This document shows positions 41,778-51,817 of a stretch of 64,000 bases of DNA, in pieces. Within the stretch, counting starts at the first letter, position 1; each line of letters starts with the position of its first letter. The position numbers and the translations under genes are program-made. This DNA is from Paramoeba atlantica (Eukaryota > Discosea). The stretch is from positions 124,001-188,000 of the forward strand of contig CDRNVI010000056.1 in the NCBI GenBank assembly GCA_977017575.1, written 5' to 3'. The notes below the pieces were generated by a model. It searched no databases and was not told where the DNA came from. It worked only from the letters and a program-made list of their open reading frames with translations.

Positions 41778-41978
41778 TGTAATAATAATAATAATCCGAA
41801 CTTCCCAGACCGTATAAAAACGTTCTTTGTATACAGTGTAGTGTATAGACCTATTCGAGGGTTTAATTCGTTCAAGTGGATTATAAGTACTGTGACCCCC
41901 TTTAATAGATACTAATAGACAAAAAATTGGGGGAAGCACAAAGGAAAACAAAATACTTCGAATTCACAGAACATTCAA

Positions 41979-42080
41979 TTAGTCGCTTCTTTAAGCGACT
42001 CTTCGCTTGCAATATAGAAGTCACTCATGCTGCGCGCTTCGCGTTGAAAACTACCTCCGCGTTTAACGAAGCGACTAAAA
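41979..42080. repeat. About 100-bp palindromic repeat, copy 2
   Basis: Reverse orientation relative to the 11.8-kb copy: TTAGTCGCTTC ... GAAGTCACTCATGCTGCGCG ... GTTTAACGAAGCGACTAA. The left arm carries extra changes. Confidence 0.85.
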
Positions 42081-42188
42081 GGAAAACTTTGGCCTGCGAA
42101 GCCGAAGAAAACGGGGCCAAAAAAAATATTTTTGGGTAATCAACCCTTTACATTAAGAGGGGCGAACCGGGCTTAAGCAGCGAGATAG

Positions 42189-42588
42189 CTAGGCATTGCT
42201 CGTAAGAAGCAAGTATCGTCCTAATAAACACGTAGCCTTTTTTGTATTGTCGTAATAAGCTTCGCAGGCACGCTTGATTTTACGTTCTGAAATTGGACAC
42301 TTACGATTCAATTCGTTTACAGTAGATGAAAAATTCGTCAAAAATTTGGTAAAATCGCACCAATGATAAAAAACATGCCCGTTACCTGCAATGGCCCCCC
42401 AAATTATTATTTTTGTCGGATAATGCGTTCCCTGATTTATAAATAATATCAATTTCGCTTCGCGCCTCTTGAAAAATCCCCTGCCTCCATCCAAGATTCA
42501 TCGGAAAACACCAGTCGACTGAAAAATTATTTTCCAGGCTCAGAACCGGAATCAAGGTAGAGCTCATAAATTTTCTTGTTTGGTACAT
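42189..42588 (-). pseudogene. Tc1/mariner-like transposase remnant
   Basis: The minus strand reads IIIWGAIAGNGHVFYHWCDF, the strand around the second catalytic Asp region in Tc1-type transposases (W-G-x-I-x-x-x-G). Just upstream, in another frame, FSDESWMEAGDF recalls the FSDES motif of the first catalytic region. Two or more frameshifts separate the pieces and neither the N-terminal helix-turn-helix nor the last Glu/Asp part (PDLNPIE) is seen. It sits between two copies of the 100-bp palindromic repeat. Confidence 0.55.
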
Positions 42589-42658
42589 TTCTTTAAGGGA
42601 AGTACGAGGTTAAAAGTTTTTGGGGGAAAAAAGTCCCTTTTGACCTCGAACTGTGAAT

Positions 42659-42763
42659 TAGGCTCTTCGTTAAACACGGTGGTTGTTTTCAACTTAGAAG
42701 TCACTCATGATGCGTGCTTCGTGTTCAAAACTACCACCGCATTTAACGAAGAGCCTAAAAAAG
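42659..42763. repeat. About 105-bp palindromic repeat, copy 3
   Basis: AGGCTCTTCGTTAAACACGG at left is mirrored by the right arm ending ACGAAGAGCCT, with core GAAGTCACTCATGATGCGTG. Flanked at the right by TCGCCAAAAGA, also present at the 60.6-kb copy. Confidence 0.85.
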
Positions 42764-42779
42764 AAAAATCGCCAAAAGA

Positions 42780-42822
42780 GCCACTTCGTTGACAGTCGGA
42801 TTTACTGTCAACGAAGTGGGGG
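42780..42822. repeat. 43-bp perfect hairpin
   Basis: CCACTTCGTTGACAGT and its exact mirror separated by about ten bases. GTCAACGAAGT recurs once more at about 42838. Could be a small foldback element; no function seen. Confidence 0.7.
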
Positions 42823-43229
42823 CCAATTGGTTGACCCGTCAACGAAGTAGAGACATAGCCGTCGTAATGCATATTGCACTTCCGGATCCCAGGAGTTCTT
42901 CTAGAACTCTCGTTTTCACCAAGTCTTTTCTTCCACGTAAATTCAATCAGGACAGGGATTCAATCGGCCGGGATCGGTCGGAATCGTAAATCCCTAGTTT
43001 CAACCCTCTTATCCTCAGCGGCATATACAAAACTACGGTAAGCTTCTAGTGCCGCATGGCGCTTGTTTCTGTTCTCTTTATAATAGAGGGGTTGCGGGTC
43101 GCAGGTTGAAAAAAAATCCTCTGAAAGCATACGAAATTAGTCGGAGCTGCAGACATTGAAGGAGAAAAATAGTTAGATCGAAGGAGAAATCATAATGTGC
43201 GACATACATAGTGTACATAATATACGATA
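42823..43229. other. Intergenic, no gene seen
   Basis: About 400 bp without features apart from short AT-rich stretches. Confidence 0.45.
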
Positions 43230-43763
43230 TTAACAAAAATTTATAAGCCATGTATACGATATGACTACGTAGTTTACATTTCGCAATTCATCGAAAACGA
43301 CTAGATACTTAATTCTATTTAGTTTTTGATCCATGCTGTGGTTTCTTGGGAACATATCCCACATCGTATATGTGTTGAGCCAATCCCTCCGTTGATCAAT
43401 CGGTTTGACTAAACCACACCCTTTGCTACACCAACAAAAAGATGAGTCATCGATATTTTGTAAGTGTACATTTATTTCACTATCAAAGTCGTATTGGGGT
43501 TCTGATGCAAGCAAACCATAAACTGCAACAGATACAATCTGAACGGCATCCTTTACCCACGTAATATCGTGGTCCGTTCCATGAAAAAAACGAAATTTAT
43601 CGAAATGAGCGAAACAACGCTCGATTCTTGAACGAATCCAAGAATGCATGCGGTTGAACCGATCCTGGTGTTCATCAAGGCAACCTTTGCATGGTGCCTT
43701 GAATGGAACAATAAAAAAAGAATGATATAAAGGTTTATAAAGGTTGCCCCTCGTGGCAGACAA
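43230..43763 (-). CDS. DDE transposase C-terminal part (Harbinger/IS5-type)
   Basis: 177 residues. RFNRMHSWIRSRIERCFAHF followed by DKFRFF matches the region around the last catalytic Glu in PIF/Harbinger and IS5-type DDE domains (N-x-x-x-S-x-x-R-x-x-x-E-x-x-F-x-x-x-K). A Cys-rich end, FCWCSKGCG, follows. The N-terminal part of this frame (before APCKGCLDEH) lies in a pyrimidine-rich stretch ending TTCCATTCAAG on the minus strand, which could be an intron end. The first catalytic Asp residues are not in this frame. Upstream on the same strand is the frame at 43553-44086. Confidence 0.5.
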   Translation of the reverse strand: MSATRGNLYKPLYHSFFIVPFKAPCKGCLDEHQDRFNRMHSWIRSRIERCFAHFDKFRFFHGTDHDITWVKDAVQIVSVAVYGLLASEPQYDFDSEINVHLQNIDDSSFCWCSKGCGLVKPIDQRRDWLNTYTMWDMFPRNHSMDQKLNRIKYLVVFDELRNVNYVVISYTWLINFC

Positions 43764-44086
43764 TCCAAGAGAAGGTGTCCTCGGCGCTCCACAAGGTGGA
43801 AGATGACACGCTGCAGCACTTGGGAGCTAACCTCCACGCCACACACAGAGCGTGTGGCATGTAAGTAGCTGTCCATCGTGCGCGATACGCGCCTCATGCA
43901 TTCTTCCACCTTGGCTCCCAACTCCTCCTCAGTGACAACGAGCGCTGGGGGGGCGAAAGGAGTTTTGCGCTTCGTGAAGGTGCGCATAAGCGATGCGACA
44001 ATGACGTCGTATACGTCATCATCCCTCGCAGATGTTACCTTCATACGTGAAGTGAAATCTTCGTTGCTCTCAACAGGGCTCATCAT
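43553..44086 (-). CDS. Hypothetical protein upstream of transposase part
   Basis: Starts ATGATG at 44086. The first 115 residues (SRMKVTSARDDDVYDVIVAS, EECMRRVSRTMDSYLHATRS) look coding and helical, with the DDD cluster and many Arg. The remainder overlaps the transposase frame in another frame and is probably not translated. It may be the 5' exon of the transposase gene at 43230 or a separate accessory gene. A pyrimidine-rich TCCTCCTTTTTATATG precedes the start. Confidence 0.35.
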   Translation of the reverse strand: MMSPVESNEDFTSRMKVTSARDDDVYDVIVASLMRTFTKRKTPFAPPALVVTEEELGAKVEECMRRVSRTMDSYLHATRSVCGVEVSSQVLQRVIFHLVERRGHLLLDCLPRGATFINLYIILFLLFHSRHHAKVALMNTRIGSTACILGFVQESSVVSLISINFVFFMERTTILRG

Positions 44087-44527
44087 ATAAAAAGGAGGAT
44101 AATGTAAAAGAATTATGCATGTATTGTGGAGGGTATATTAATTATGCATTTGATTTGTGTAATACATACACCGTTCGTATACAGCACCGTATACAGCGTA
44201 CACCGTATTTTCACAGTAAGGCGGCTATGTACGGTAGCAAACTAAACAAACTACACTTTAAGCTACTTTGTACGTGTACAATCCATTTTTTTAGGCTAAA
44301 ATAGACCTCGTTCGACCTCAAATGTAAAGCGCGGGTTCGGTGCGGGTTCGGTGATGCACACCCGCAGCCCCTCAATACTTCATCGCCTTTAAAAATTCTA
44401 CAAAGGACACCTCATTGCGTACAGAAAGTAAAATTTCGCTTCGTAACCATGCTCAGAGTTTCTCATGCGTTCGGTGTCGCTCGGTCTTCCCAAGATTGCC
44501 TCGAAAGTGAGAACGGAGAGAATCTTT
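44087..44527. other. Intergenic, no gene seen
   Basis: 440 bp with CACCGTAT-type short repeats near 44160-44210 and GTGCGGGTTCGGT duplicated near 44335. No gene. Confidence 0.45.
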
Positions 44528-45339
44528 CTACATACCATTATCCCGTTCAACACGATTGGTATATACACCTTGCGGAGATACGAACCCTGTCTTATGGTCC
44601 ACTGTTAATTGCTTGCGGCTACGTATCTCCACTCCCCGATAGGGTCGAATACAGGCGACAGTGACAGTACTCCGGGAGGTTGCCCTGAGATCAATGGTGA
44701 GTATGGTACTTGCAGCCTTGCGATTAGGCAGTTCCGTAATAGTAAAGTCAGTTGTCTCATTCTTGCTTTCAATTTTTTCGATGCGACAAACATTTCTCCA
44801 CGGCTCTGCGCCACTCGCCACCCCGGGGAGAAAATCGGCGGACGCAGTTGGGAGCAGTCGGCGGACGCAGGTGGGAGCTCGCGCACGTCCCGGGGCGCGG
44901 CAGTTAACATACAATGGGAATTGAGTCTGTCGACGATTTTGACGCGCGACGTTAGCCGTCTCCATCATTATCTTGCCGTACGTATCCTCAGGAGTATTCA
45001 CCTGATGCAGACGTTCTTGTACCCGTTCCACCGGCGCCTCAGCTGCTGTCCAATAGTTGATGACGAGATGTTGATGTTTTGTGGTATCGAATCCTCCTTC
45101 TTTTACCAAACCACAAAAGCTCACGCATACTCACGACATCCCGGATTCCTTCCCAAAGTTCGCAAGTCAGTTGTGCTTCTTTGACATGGAAAGTTTTGGG
45201 GCGCGGTAGGCCGGTAATTGTGGACATTGGTGTGTCGCTTGGTCGCATTTCTTCGTATAGTGTAAGTGCGGATGAAGGACAACAAACCCTCAGTGGACGT
45301 ATGTAATTTTCTCGTTGAAACAATGCGCTTTGGATACAA
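44528..45339 (-). pseudogene. IS1595/Merlin-like transposase remnant
   Basis: The frame at 44528-45124 contains WRNVCRIEKIESKNETTDFT followed by ELPNRKAASTILTI, nearly parallel to WSENVCRIEEIDGKKKITDF and PLPNRKATSVIPVI at 57.5 kb. It then covers IRPYRGVEIRSRKQLTVDHK and TGFVSPQGVYTNRVERDNG, the His and Asn/Glu part of the catalytic core. Upstream (45039-45339, other frames) TCELWEGIRDVV and similar pieces look like the N-terminal half. Frameshifts and an insertion of GC-rich sequence (about 44820-44900) break it. Inverted ends were not found. Confidence 0.65.
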
Positions 45340-46103
45340 CCTATTTTTTCATGGTATGCCCGTTAACTGGATCATCCAGTGTCGTACATCTATTTATAAA
45401 TATATACACAAACGTATGTACGCTCTGAAAAATGGTGAAACACATGTTGCGCACTGCGTGACGCTTCTGATTTGCAGGGTCTTTGAGATACATTGTATGT
45501 GCCGGTATCTCATCTACGCTCTAATTCTTTTTTACATGATTTTGATTTGAGCTTTTTCCCCTTGATGGGGAAAAGGAGGATCAAATGATGTAGAAGCCTG
45601 CACGGAGGAATTCCCAGAACTACAGCTTTCCTTGTTGACCTCAATAGGGATACATTTTACGGTGAGGGAAAAGGGATCGAGGCCCGTATACTCCGACTCC
45701 AGCTCCTTTTTGGCATTTATGAGTTCAGTTTCTGTGGTTTTCACTTTCTCTTTACTTTTTAGACATATTGTTGATTGCCACACAAAACATGTATCATCCA
45801 AAATATGTACAGTCCAGGACACAACGTTTGCCCCCTAGGCCACAGAGTACACCATAAGAGCTTTTGACCTAATTCCTTCAGCATTCGACAGATCTCAAAA
45901 AAGTGGAACGTTTCACGTATTTTTTCATCCCCAGAGGCCCCTAGACCCCCTCCGTGCACCCCCAAAGTTAGGTTTTTCCCCTTAAAAAACAGATCTTTTA
46001 GACAAAAATAATGAAGAAACTCATTCAAACCAGATTTTTTAGAAAACTGTTTTAGAAATTCATTCAAAAACAGATCTTTTAGGCAAAAATAAATGAAGAA
46101 ATA
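45340..46103. other. Intergenic with a weak ORF and a direct repeat
   Basis: A minus-strand frame at 45532-45822 (KSKEKVKTTETELINAKKEL...) could be a coiled-coil remnant but has no relatives here. AACAGATCTTTTAG.CAAAA occurs at about 45988 and 46067. Nothing firm. Confidence 0.4.
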
Positions 46104-46954
46104 CTGTCCCCCCCACTTATGCGCAACCGTTTGACACGGCTACTTAAGCGCAATATTGAGGCATGACGAACACGGCGCCGCGAAGGGGCGCGATTTTTTT
46201 TAAGATGATTTTTTTATAGTTTATATCGCTTTATATTTTTTTTATGGCATGTACGATTTTTTGTTCATCGACTCATTACACTCTGGCTAGCTTTTTTTTA
46301 TTTCTTTGGTTTTTTCCCATTATGGTTCTCTCTCCACCTTCAGCTCAATCCTCAGCAGAGAATGTCACCCCCCCTATTCAACCCCCTTCATTGCTCTCCC
46401 CACCTTCAGCTCAATCCTCAGCACAAACTAGAAAATTGACTGACTGGGTACAGATACAGGAGCCCCATCCCCGTATCGCTGTGTACTACTACAGCCTTCT
46501 ACTGCATCATACATAAATATACATGGATATACATGTATAAATTTATTACTGCGGCTACAAAAGTTGTTAAAAAATAATTTACAAGCAGTCTCCTTTTTAA
46601 AGCAACTTCACTTTTAGTCATTTTCTGTTTCTTTTAACGAATCGTAGCTACAATATGCAAATACACAGAATCGTCAAACATGTTGTATCCCATCCCATCC
46701 CCCCCCCGCACTTACCGAGGACACGAAGGTGAGGAACAGCTTGAAGCCGGGACCGATTAGAAGATGACTCACGAAACATAAGTAGACAACACAAATACTA
46801 AGAAGCACAGATGATATCCGCGCCGCGAAGCGGCGCGACTTCTTTTATGTTTTTTTGTCCGAAATATCTTTTCCCCTTGAGGTATTTCTGACCCGGCTAC
46901 TTAAACGCAATTTTCGGCCAAAAACCCGGTTGCGCTTAAGTGGGGGGGGGGCAG
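46104..46954. mobile_element. 851-bp TA-flanked element (GCGCAACCG ends)
   Basis: Left CTGTCCCCCCCACTTATG then GCGCAACCG; right mirrored, CGGTTGCGCTTAAGTG then GGGGGGGGGCAG. TA lies outside both ends (46102-46103, 46955-46956). ACTTAAGCGCAAT-type motifs are repeated at each end. GCCGCGAAG(G/C)GGCGCG hairpins sit about 70 and 130 bp inside the ends, as in the element at 7606-7920. The only frame inside (46244-46516) is low-complexity and probably not a gene. Confidence 0.8.
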
Positions 46955-47292
46955 TACTTATTTGAAGTACTTATCTGTAAGAATAAATCAGTATCCTGTA
47001 TGGTCCCTCTTTACACGCTGCACAATTTGCATGCATTTGAAGTTATGCTAGAAATTAGAAATCAATAAATTTTTGGGTACGAAGTAGTTAACATTGGTAA
47101 ACAAATACAGTTCTGTATATTCACAGACTTTTATTTAGGGGGTAATCCTATTATTCGCAGAAAGAGTAAGAAATGCATGGGGATTTCATTTCGCTGTATA
47201 TCAAGATTTTTTTCTTCCCTTAGCGTAGGCACCATTATTCTTTGCGCAAGGATCATTAGCAGAAACGTATTATTTATATCGCGTTCTAATTG
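46955..47292. other. Leader region of the next LRR gene
   Basis: AT-rich, no gene. The end includes the pyrimidine-rich stretch leading into the next frame. Confidence 0.5.
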
Positions 47293-48150
47293 ATGCTCAC
47301 CTCTCTTGTGATAATCTCTTCTTGGACACAGGACGATGGACGCTCTACGAAACGTAGAAAGCGAAATGAGGACACATATATCCCTCCTCCGGGTGGGACA
47401 ACAAAGGCGCATAGAGTACGGGGAGCAAATTTACCACAAGAATATGAACTTGCACGATTCGTCCAAAATATTTCGAATTTGGATCCTTCATGGAATACGT
47501 CCACCCATGCATGTGATTGGAAGGGTGTGAATTGTGATGCTGAATTACACGTGTCAAAAATAATGTGGATGTTTATGGGTCTCTCGGGGTCATTGGAATG
47601 GAATTATCTATGCCGTACACTACGTGAGTTTGCTGGATGGGATAACAAATTTACCGGAAGCATGCCACTTGATGTTTTGCCTTTACAAATGACAATGTTG
47701 AACGTATGCGTCAACTCGTTTTCGGGCTCATTAGATCTGCCCCATTCGCATGGCGCAATGGATATGCTTATTTTGCACGAAAACAACTTTGAAGGGGATC
47801 TGGACCTCATCCACCTGCCTTTGAATTTGAAGTGGCTTCAAGTTAATTCGAATCAACTTTCTGGTGAAGTCGATCTTACTGGCTTACCCTCCAACATGGA
47901 ACACTTGAATATTTCGCACAATCGTTTTACAGGACCGTTGAATTTAGAACACTTGCCTTCATCACTTCAGTATTTCGAATGTCAGGGAAATCAATTCAGT
48001 GGTGCTGTGACGTTTGACCATCTTCCTGAATTCTTACTTTCATTTAGTTTGGCGGACAACACGGATCTTTACGGGGAAGTCGACAAAGCCATTGTCAACA
48101 TCCCCTCGCTGTGCGTGAGCGGTACTCAGATAACTTTACATGATCGTTAG
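47293..48150 (+). CDS. LRR protein with signal-like start and KRRKRN
   Basis: 285 residues from the ATG at 47293. MLTSLVIISSWTQ is weakly signal-like. KRRKRN is at 20-25, then EDTYIPPPGG and the block HRVRGANLPQEYELARFVQN (40-59). Cap W67-N-T-S-T-H-A-C74-D-W-K-G-V-N-C81 is intact. Seven LRRs follow, ending VSGTQITLHDR. An acceptor-like TCTTCTTGGACACAG ends inside the frame at Q13; if used, the start must come from an upstream exon, since the next ATG is out of frame. Close paralogue of 27.2 kb. Confidence 0.9.
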   Translation: MLTSLVIISSWTQDDGRSTKRRKRNEDTYIPPPGGTTKAHRVRGANLPQEYELARFVQNISNLDPSWNTSTHACDWKGVNCDAELHVSKIMWMFMGLSGSLEWNYLCRTLREFAGWDNKFTGSMPLDVLPLQMTMLNVCVNSFSGSLDLPHSHGAMDMLILHENNFEGDLDLIHLPLNLKWLQVNSNQLSGEVDLTGLPSNMEHLNISHNRFTGPLNLEHLPSSLQYFECQGNQFSGAVTFDHLPEFLLSFSLADNTDLYGEVDKAIVNIPSLCVSGTQITLHDR

Positions 48151-48282
48151 CTCGGTTCCTTAACGCGTGCTACATGCGCATGTATGTGAATTTACAAACA
48201 GCTATGAAACAACGTTTATGGATCGGCATCTACAGAAGGGAAACCATCATTTGTTTAAAATGTCCATTGTGCATGAAAACGA

Positions 48283-48465
48283 ATGTTAAACTCTTCATTC
48301 GTTTGCGGGTCGTACTACAGTATTATTAAAATGTCAATCAATCTCTCAGTAGTTTGTTTGCGCTGCGCAGCTCAAATGATGACGTGCAAGCGTCCACGCA
48401 AAATACGAGGCGCTACCTTACCTCTGGAATACGAAGTCACGCGACTTAAAATTATTTTAGGATAA
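48283..48465 (+). pseudogene. N-terminal stub of an LRR family gene
   Basis: 60 residues. The second half reads RPRKIRGATLPLEYEVTRLK, the family block, and then stops within AT-rich DNA (IILG). No cap or LRRs follow. Either ATG (48283, or 48331 giving MSINLSVVCLRCAAQMM) would do. It is a gene broken off by a deletion or insertion just after the conserved block. Confidence 0.8.
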
Positions 48466-48932
48466 AATATTTTAATAAAATATTTACCTAAACATTGAAG
48501 CAAAAAAAGTAACCTAAAATATTAGAAATCGTATCGCTTCATGTATACTTGGGACTCCAACTGGATTCCAATTTGAGGTTGGAATTATTTTGTGCTGATG
48601 GACCATACTTCGGAAAGATAAATGCAGATACAATTCGATAGAGAAAGATTATAAAAGGTCTATAAGTGTTGACTCTTTTACGTAACTCATTGTAGACGCA
48701 CTACGTGTCCATTGAATACGTTAAGGTTTCACATTTGCGACCTGAGGTTGCAGGAATGACAGCTACCCTACTTATTTAGTGCCTCGTTATGCTGACACCG
48801 GGTAGTGTCATCCGCATGACCTTGATCATCCTCACCCGAGTAATCTAGCGTCTTGTTACTTTTATGTTGACATTACATCAGTCGGATGCCCTGACCTTAA
48901 CTCACACGTGCTTAGGAGGTTGAACAGAACGT
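48466..48932. other. Intergenic, no gene seen
   Basis: About 465 bp. AAAATATTT repeats at the left; the right part is less AT-rich and may belong to the repeat that carries the next minus-strand frame. Confidence 0.45.
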
Positions 48933-49913
48933 TTATGTTCGCACAGTTCTTCTTAGCTCATCGCAAGTTGAATATTGCCCGGGACTGCGCTTCATCTTTA
49001 ATGACGGCAGTGTAACTCCCGATCGCACATTTGATCCGTTGGTCCACAACATGTAGGCCCTTCTATCGAAGCAAGTCTGACAGGTGTTTTCTGTAGCGTG
49101 TGGAATTCGGTATCGTGGAGGAGCTTCCCGTGAGCCAACTGATGGGTTCATTCCTCCGTTCGTTCGCTCATTCACTTTTGATAAAGCACGGGCCTGGTTC
49201 TCGATATAGGAAACAATGGTTTTGTTTCCCTTATCGGCCGTCTCATTCAGCATCGATTTTTCGAGAGCGTTAGCCAAAACGGAAGCTGCTTCAAGCTCAA
49301 GACGTCGTGCAAGAAAAATGGATCCTGGCTTACACAGAAGCGTCCACAATCCTAAGCAAACACCTGCTTCTCCGACATTCGGAAGAGTGGAGTCCGCCGG
49401 ATTTTCCATCAACACGTTCGCGTAGTGGACCACGTCGGGGCGCGACCCCACCGCGTCCTTTACCTTTTGTTTCAGATCGGCTGTTAGCCACGCCTCCGTG
49501 CTGAAACCTTTTTGAGACAAGCTTTGATGCAGTAAGGTCCCGCAGCGAGGGTCCTCTCGAGTCCCTATAATGGGACGAAATACCTCCTCGAGGTCTTTTC
49601 GCTCGTTGTCTTTTGTCTTGCGGTCCTCGGGGATGGATGCGGTGTCATGCTTTACCACTAGCTCTTGCTCCAAGGCACAGAGTTTATTCCGTATCGCAAC
49701 AACAACTTCATTGGAAACGTCACTAGAGGACAAGTTTCCGGCTTCCAACGCAAGTAGACGTTTAATGACTTGGGATCCGCGGACACCACTGGCAGCGTGC
49801 CCAGCAGCGGTCTCAAGAATTCTTCGATTCTGTTTGATTCTTCGGTTCTGTTTGACATATTCGACTGCCAAGAGGATTACTTCTAGGAGGTCCTGCCGAA
49901 CCATTCGTTTCAT
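48933..49913 (-). mobile_element. Repeat-borne ORF, possibly retroelement Gag-like
   Basis: A 326-residue minus-strand frame. It has basic repeats near the start (KQNRRIKQNRRI), TREDPRCGTLLHQSLSQKGF and VKDAVGSRPDVVHY in the middle, and a Cys pair near the end (CQTCFDRRAY). A second broken version is in the tandem units at 30.5-38.6 kb, so this is a mobile repeat. The family is not identified. A Gag-like or accessory protein of a retroelement is my best guess because reverse transcriptase and RNase H fossils lie nearby. This frame looks whole over its length, but the element around it is not. Confidence 0.45.
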
Positions 49914-50051
49914 TCCGCATTCCGCAGAGCTTTCGTTTCGTTCCGCTGCATTCGTTTCATTCCGCAGTGCTTGGTAAAGGCTTCCTTTAGGCCAGGAGTG
50001 CTGTACTCATCAGGAACAAGATTTAGAGCCGCCTCCGTCTGGATACAAGTA

Positions 50052-50160
50052 CCGTAGACCCCCCTAGCAATAGACCCCCCCCCCTAGTAACAAGGATTTG
50101 ACCCTTTTTGGGCTGACCCCCAGTACAAGGATTTGACCCTCCTGTAACAAAGGATATGTC
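50052..50160. mobile_element. Left half of a CCGTAGACCCCCC-family mini-element
   Basis: TA then CCGTAGACCCCCCTAGCAAT, followed by TTTTTGGGCTGACCCCCAGT, as in the members at 40.3, 57.0 and 60.9 kb. The right end is missing. Confidence 0.7.
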
Positions 50161-50197
50161 TTGTCACACATATCCTCCAATATGAAGAGGGTATTGC

Positions 50198-50560
50198 GGT
50201 GGTTGTAAAACTACCGCTCTACCCTCGATTATTGAAAAAAAGTGAACAAAAACGGTGAAAATATAAAGAGAAACACAGTAATATAATGTAATATAAAAAA
50301 AGAAGAAAAATTTATAAAAGGGGGCTCCGGTGGTCCAAAATTGAACAAAATGGGGGGTCTAGGGGTGGGGGGCATACCGCAAGAAATTTTTTTAAAAAAA
50401 TTATTTTTCGAAAATAATCCGCAGAAGGGGTAGCCGGGGTCTTGGCGCGCATTCTCCACCCCCCTACCTGGGGGTGACCCCCCCGCGTATCCGCAGGACG
50501 GGTCCGCCAAGTTCGGATTTTTTCGGAAAAAAAATTAAAAAGAAATTCAACTTGGCGAAA
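50198..50560. repeat. Foldback repeat, partial copy
   Basis: CTACCGCTCTACCCTCGATT with TATTGAAAA and GTGAACAAAAACGGTG at the left, then GGGGGGCATACCGCAAGAAA through CGCAGGACGGGTCCGCCAAG. Same order as in the element at 39109-40007, read from its right end; one side only. Confidence 0.75.
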
Positions 50561-50975
50561 AAAATGGCAAAAAAATCATTTTTCCAAAATCTTTTACCCT
50601 GTTGTATTTTGAGAGTTTGTGACCTGTATACTAGATTTCTCGGAAGTTGGTTTCGCCAGGTATCCCTTCTTCGAGGCGTGGTGCGCCCCTCAAAATGACC
50701 CATTTTTGACTAAAAAAGGTGAAAAAGTATTTTTCGGACCCCAAGGAGCCTTTTTGGGTCGAAAGAATGGTGTGGTTGGAGTCGCATTCTCTACCCAATA
50801 CGTTCGGTACGCTTTCACTCCCGCCTACGAGTGCTTTCCCGCACGCAAATGTCGTATTTAGTGCTTTGAGAGCAAAAGTATCCAAACATCGCCCGATTTT
50901 TACCCGAAAATCGGCTATTTTTGGCTATAATGTTTCCGTTTTCGTCACCTTTCCAGGCTAAATTTTATTTTTTAT
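50561..50975. other. Intergenic, no gene seen
   Basis: A minus-strand frame at 50631-50885 has no recognisable features. No repeat end seen. Confidence 0.45.
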
Positions 50976-51060
50976 GCTCTTCGTTAAACGCGGTGGTAGT
51001 TTTCAAAGCGAAGAGCGCAGCATGAGTGACTTCTAAGTTGAACTTAGAAGAAGAAGAGTT
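50976..51060. repeat. Palindromic repeat, copy 4 (one arm)
   Basis: GCTCTTCGTTAAACGCGGTG, then GAGCGCAGCATGAGTGACTT and CTAAGTTGAACTTAGAAG. The left arm and centre match the other copies; the right arm is lost. Confidence 0.8.
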
Positions 51061-51351
51061 TGCTTTTAACCAAAACCAGGCAACGCTAGGATAGGGGGGG
51101 GGAGTATTAAGGGGGGTGGCGTAAGAGAGGGCAGAACAAATATTTACTAAAATTTATTATTTGTAAGTTGCAGCTCATATTTTTAATACATGAAGTAAAT
51201 GTCGTGTATGGTGAAACACGAAGAAGAGCGCGCGTACTAATGCAACAAGAAGCTAGTGCGGGGAAAAAGTGTAGAAGCATCGAACAAAACATGAAAAAAA
51301 ACACACAAAAAAAATCAGTGTAAAAATGAGTATAATAGCGCGCATACAGAC
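51061..51351. other. Intergenic, no gene seen
   Basis: G-rich start (GGGGGGGGGAGTATTAAGGG near 51097) then AT-rich DNA. It could hold one end of an element. Confidence 0.4.
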
Positions 51352-51817
51352 TTATTTTGGATAGGAATTTGTATCCGTCATTAATTTTTCGGCCAGCTCC
51401 CATCCATCCGCGGTTGCACCTTCAAGCTGTACACTTCCTATCAAATTGGTTGTATATTCATAATCGGAATCTGAGTCACGGAGCGCTCCGACGGTTTCTT
51501 CGTTAGCACTTTGTTTTTCAGGAAGTGATGGAATTCCTGGTCCGCACGGCCACCATGACTTAGAAAGATTCTTTCGGGTCAAAACATTTATTCACCCTAC
51601 TGAATGTGGCAGGATAGAACAGGAATGAACATAAATTGTTCACTACATGTATTCCACATTCATTTATCGTAGGCTCCTGCTGCATGACCGGAGCATGTCG
51701 AAGACGAACATCCTCCTTTGATTGACCAAGAAGGGGACAGAATAATTTTAGAAAGCACTGGAGGAAATCTTGACGAGCAATTGGAGAATAATCCTTGTAA
51801 CTATCAAATATTGTCAA
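51352..51817 (-). pseudogene. Ulp1-like cysteine protease fragment
   Basis: The minus strand contains VMQQEPTINECGIHVVNNLC followed by SFLF. Q-x(5)-N/D-x-C-G is the oxyanion Gln plus catalytic Cys pattern of C48 (Ulp1/SENP-type) proteases, with Glu in the place next to Cys. The His-Asp half of the active site is not seen. The C-terminal continuation lies in a second frame (51352-51582, acidic, SDSDYEYTT). Ulp1-type domains are common passengers in several DNA transposon groups. It lies 900 bp from the PIF1-like piece on the same strand. Confidence 0.5.

Noticed and set aside
46244-46516. Pro/Ser-rich ORF inside the 46.1-kb element
   Set aside because: Low-complexity, contains an internal duplication, and no homologous frame in related elements.
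51352-51817. Ulp1-like piece as part of a Polinton-type element
   Set aside because: No capsid, packaging ATPase, integrase or polymerase signature is seen nearby; the neighbour is a PIF1-like helicase.
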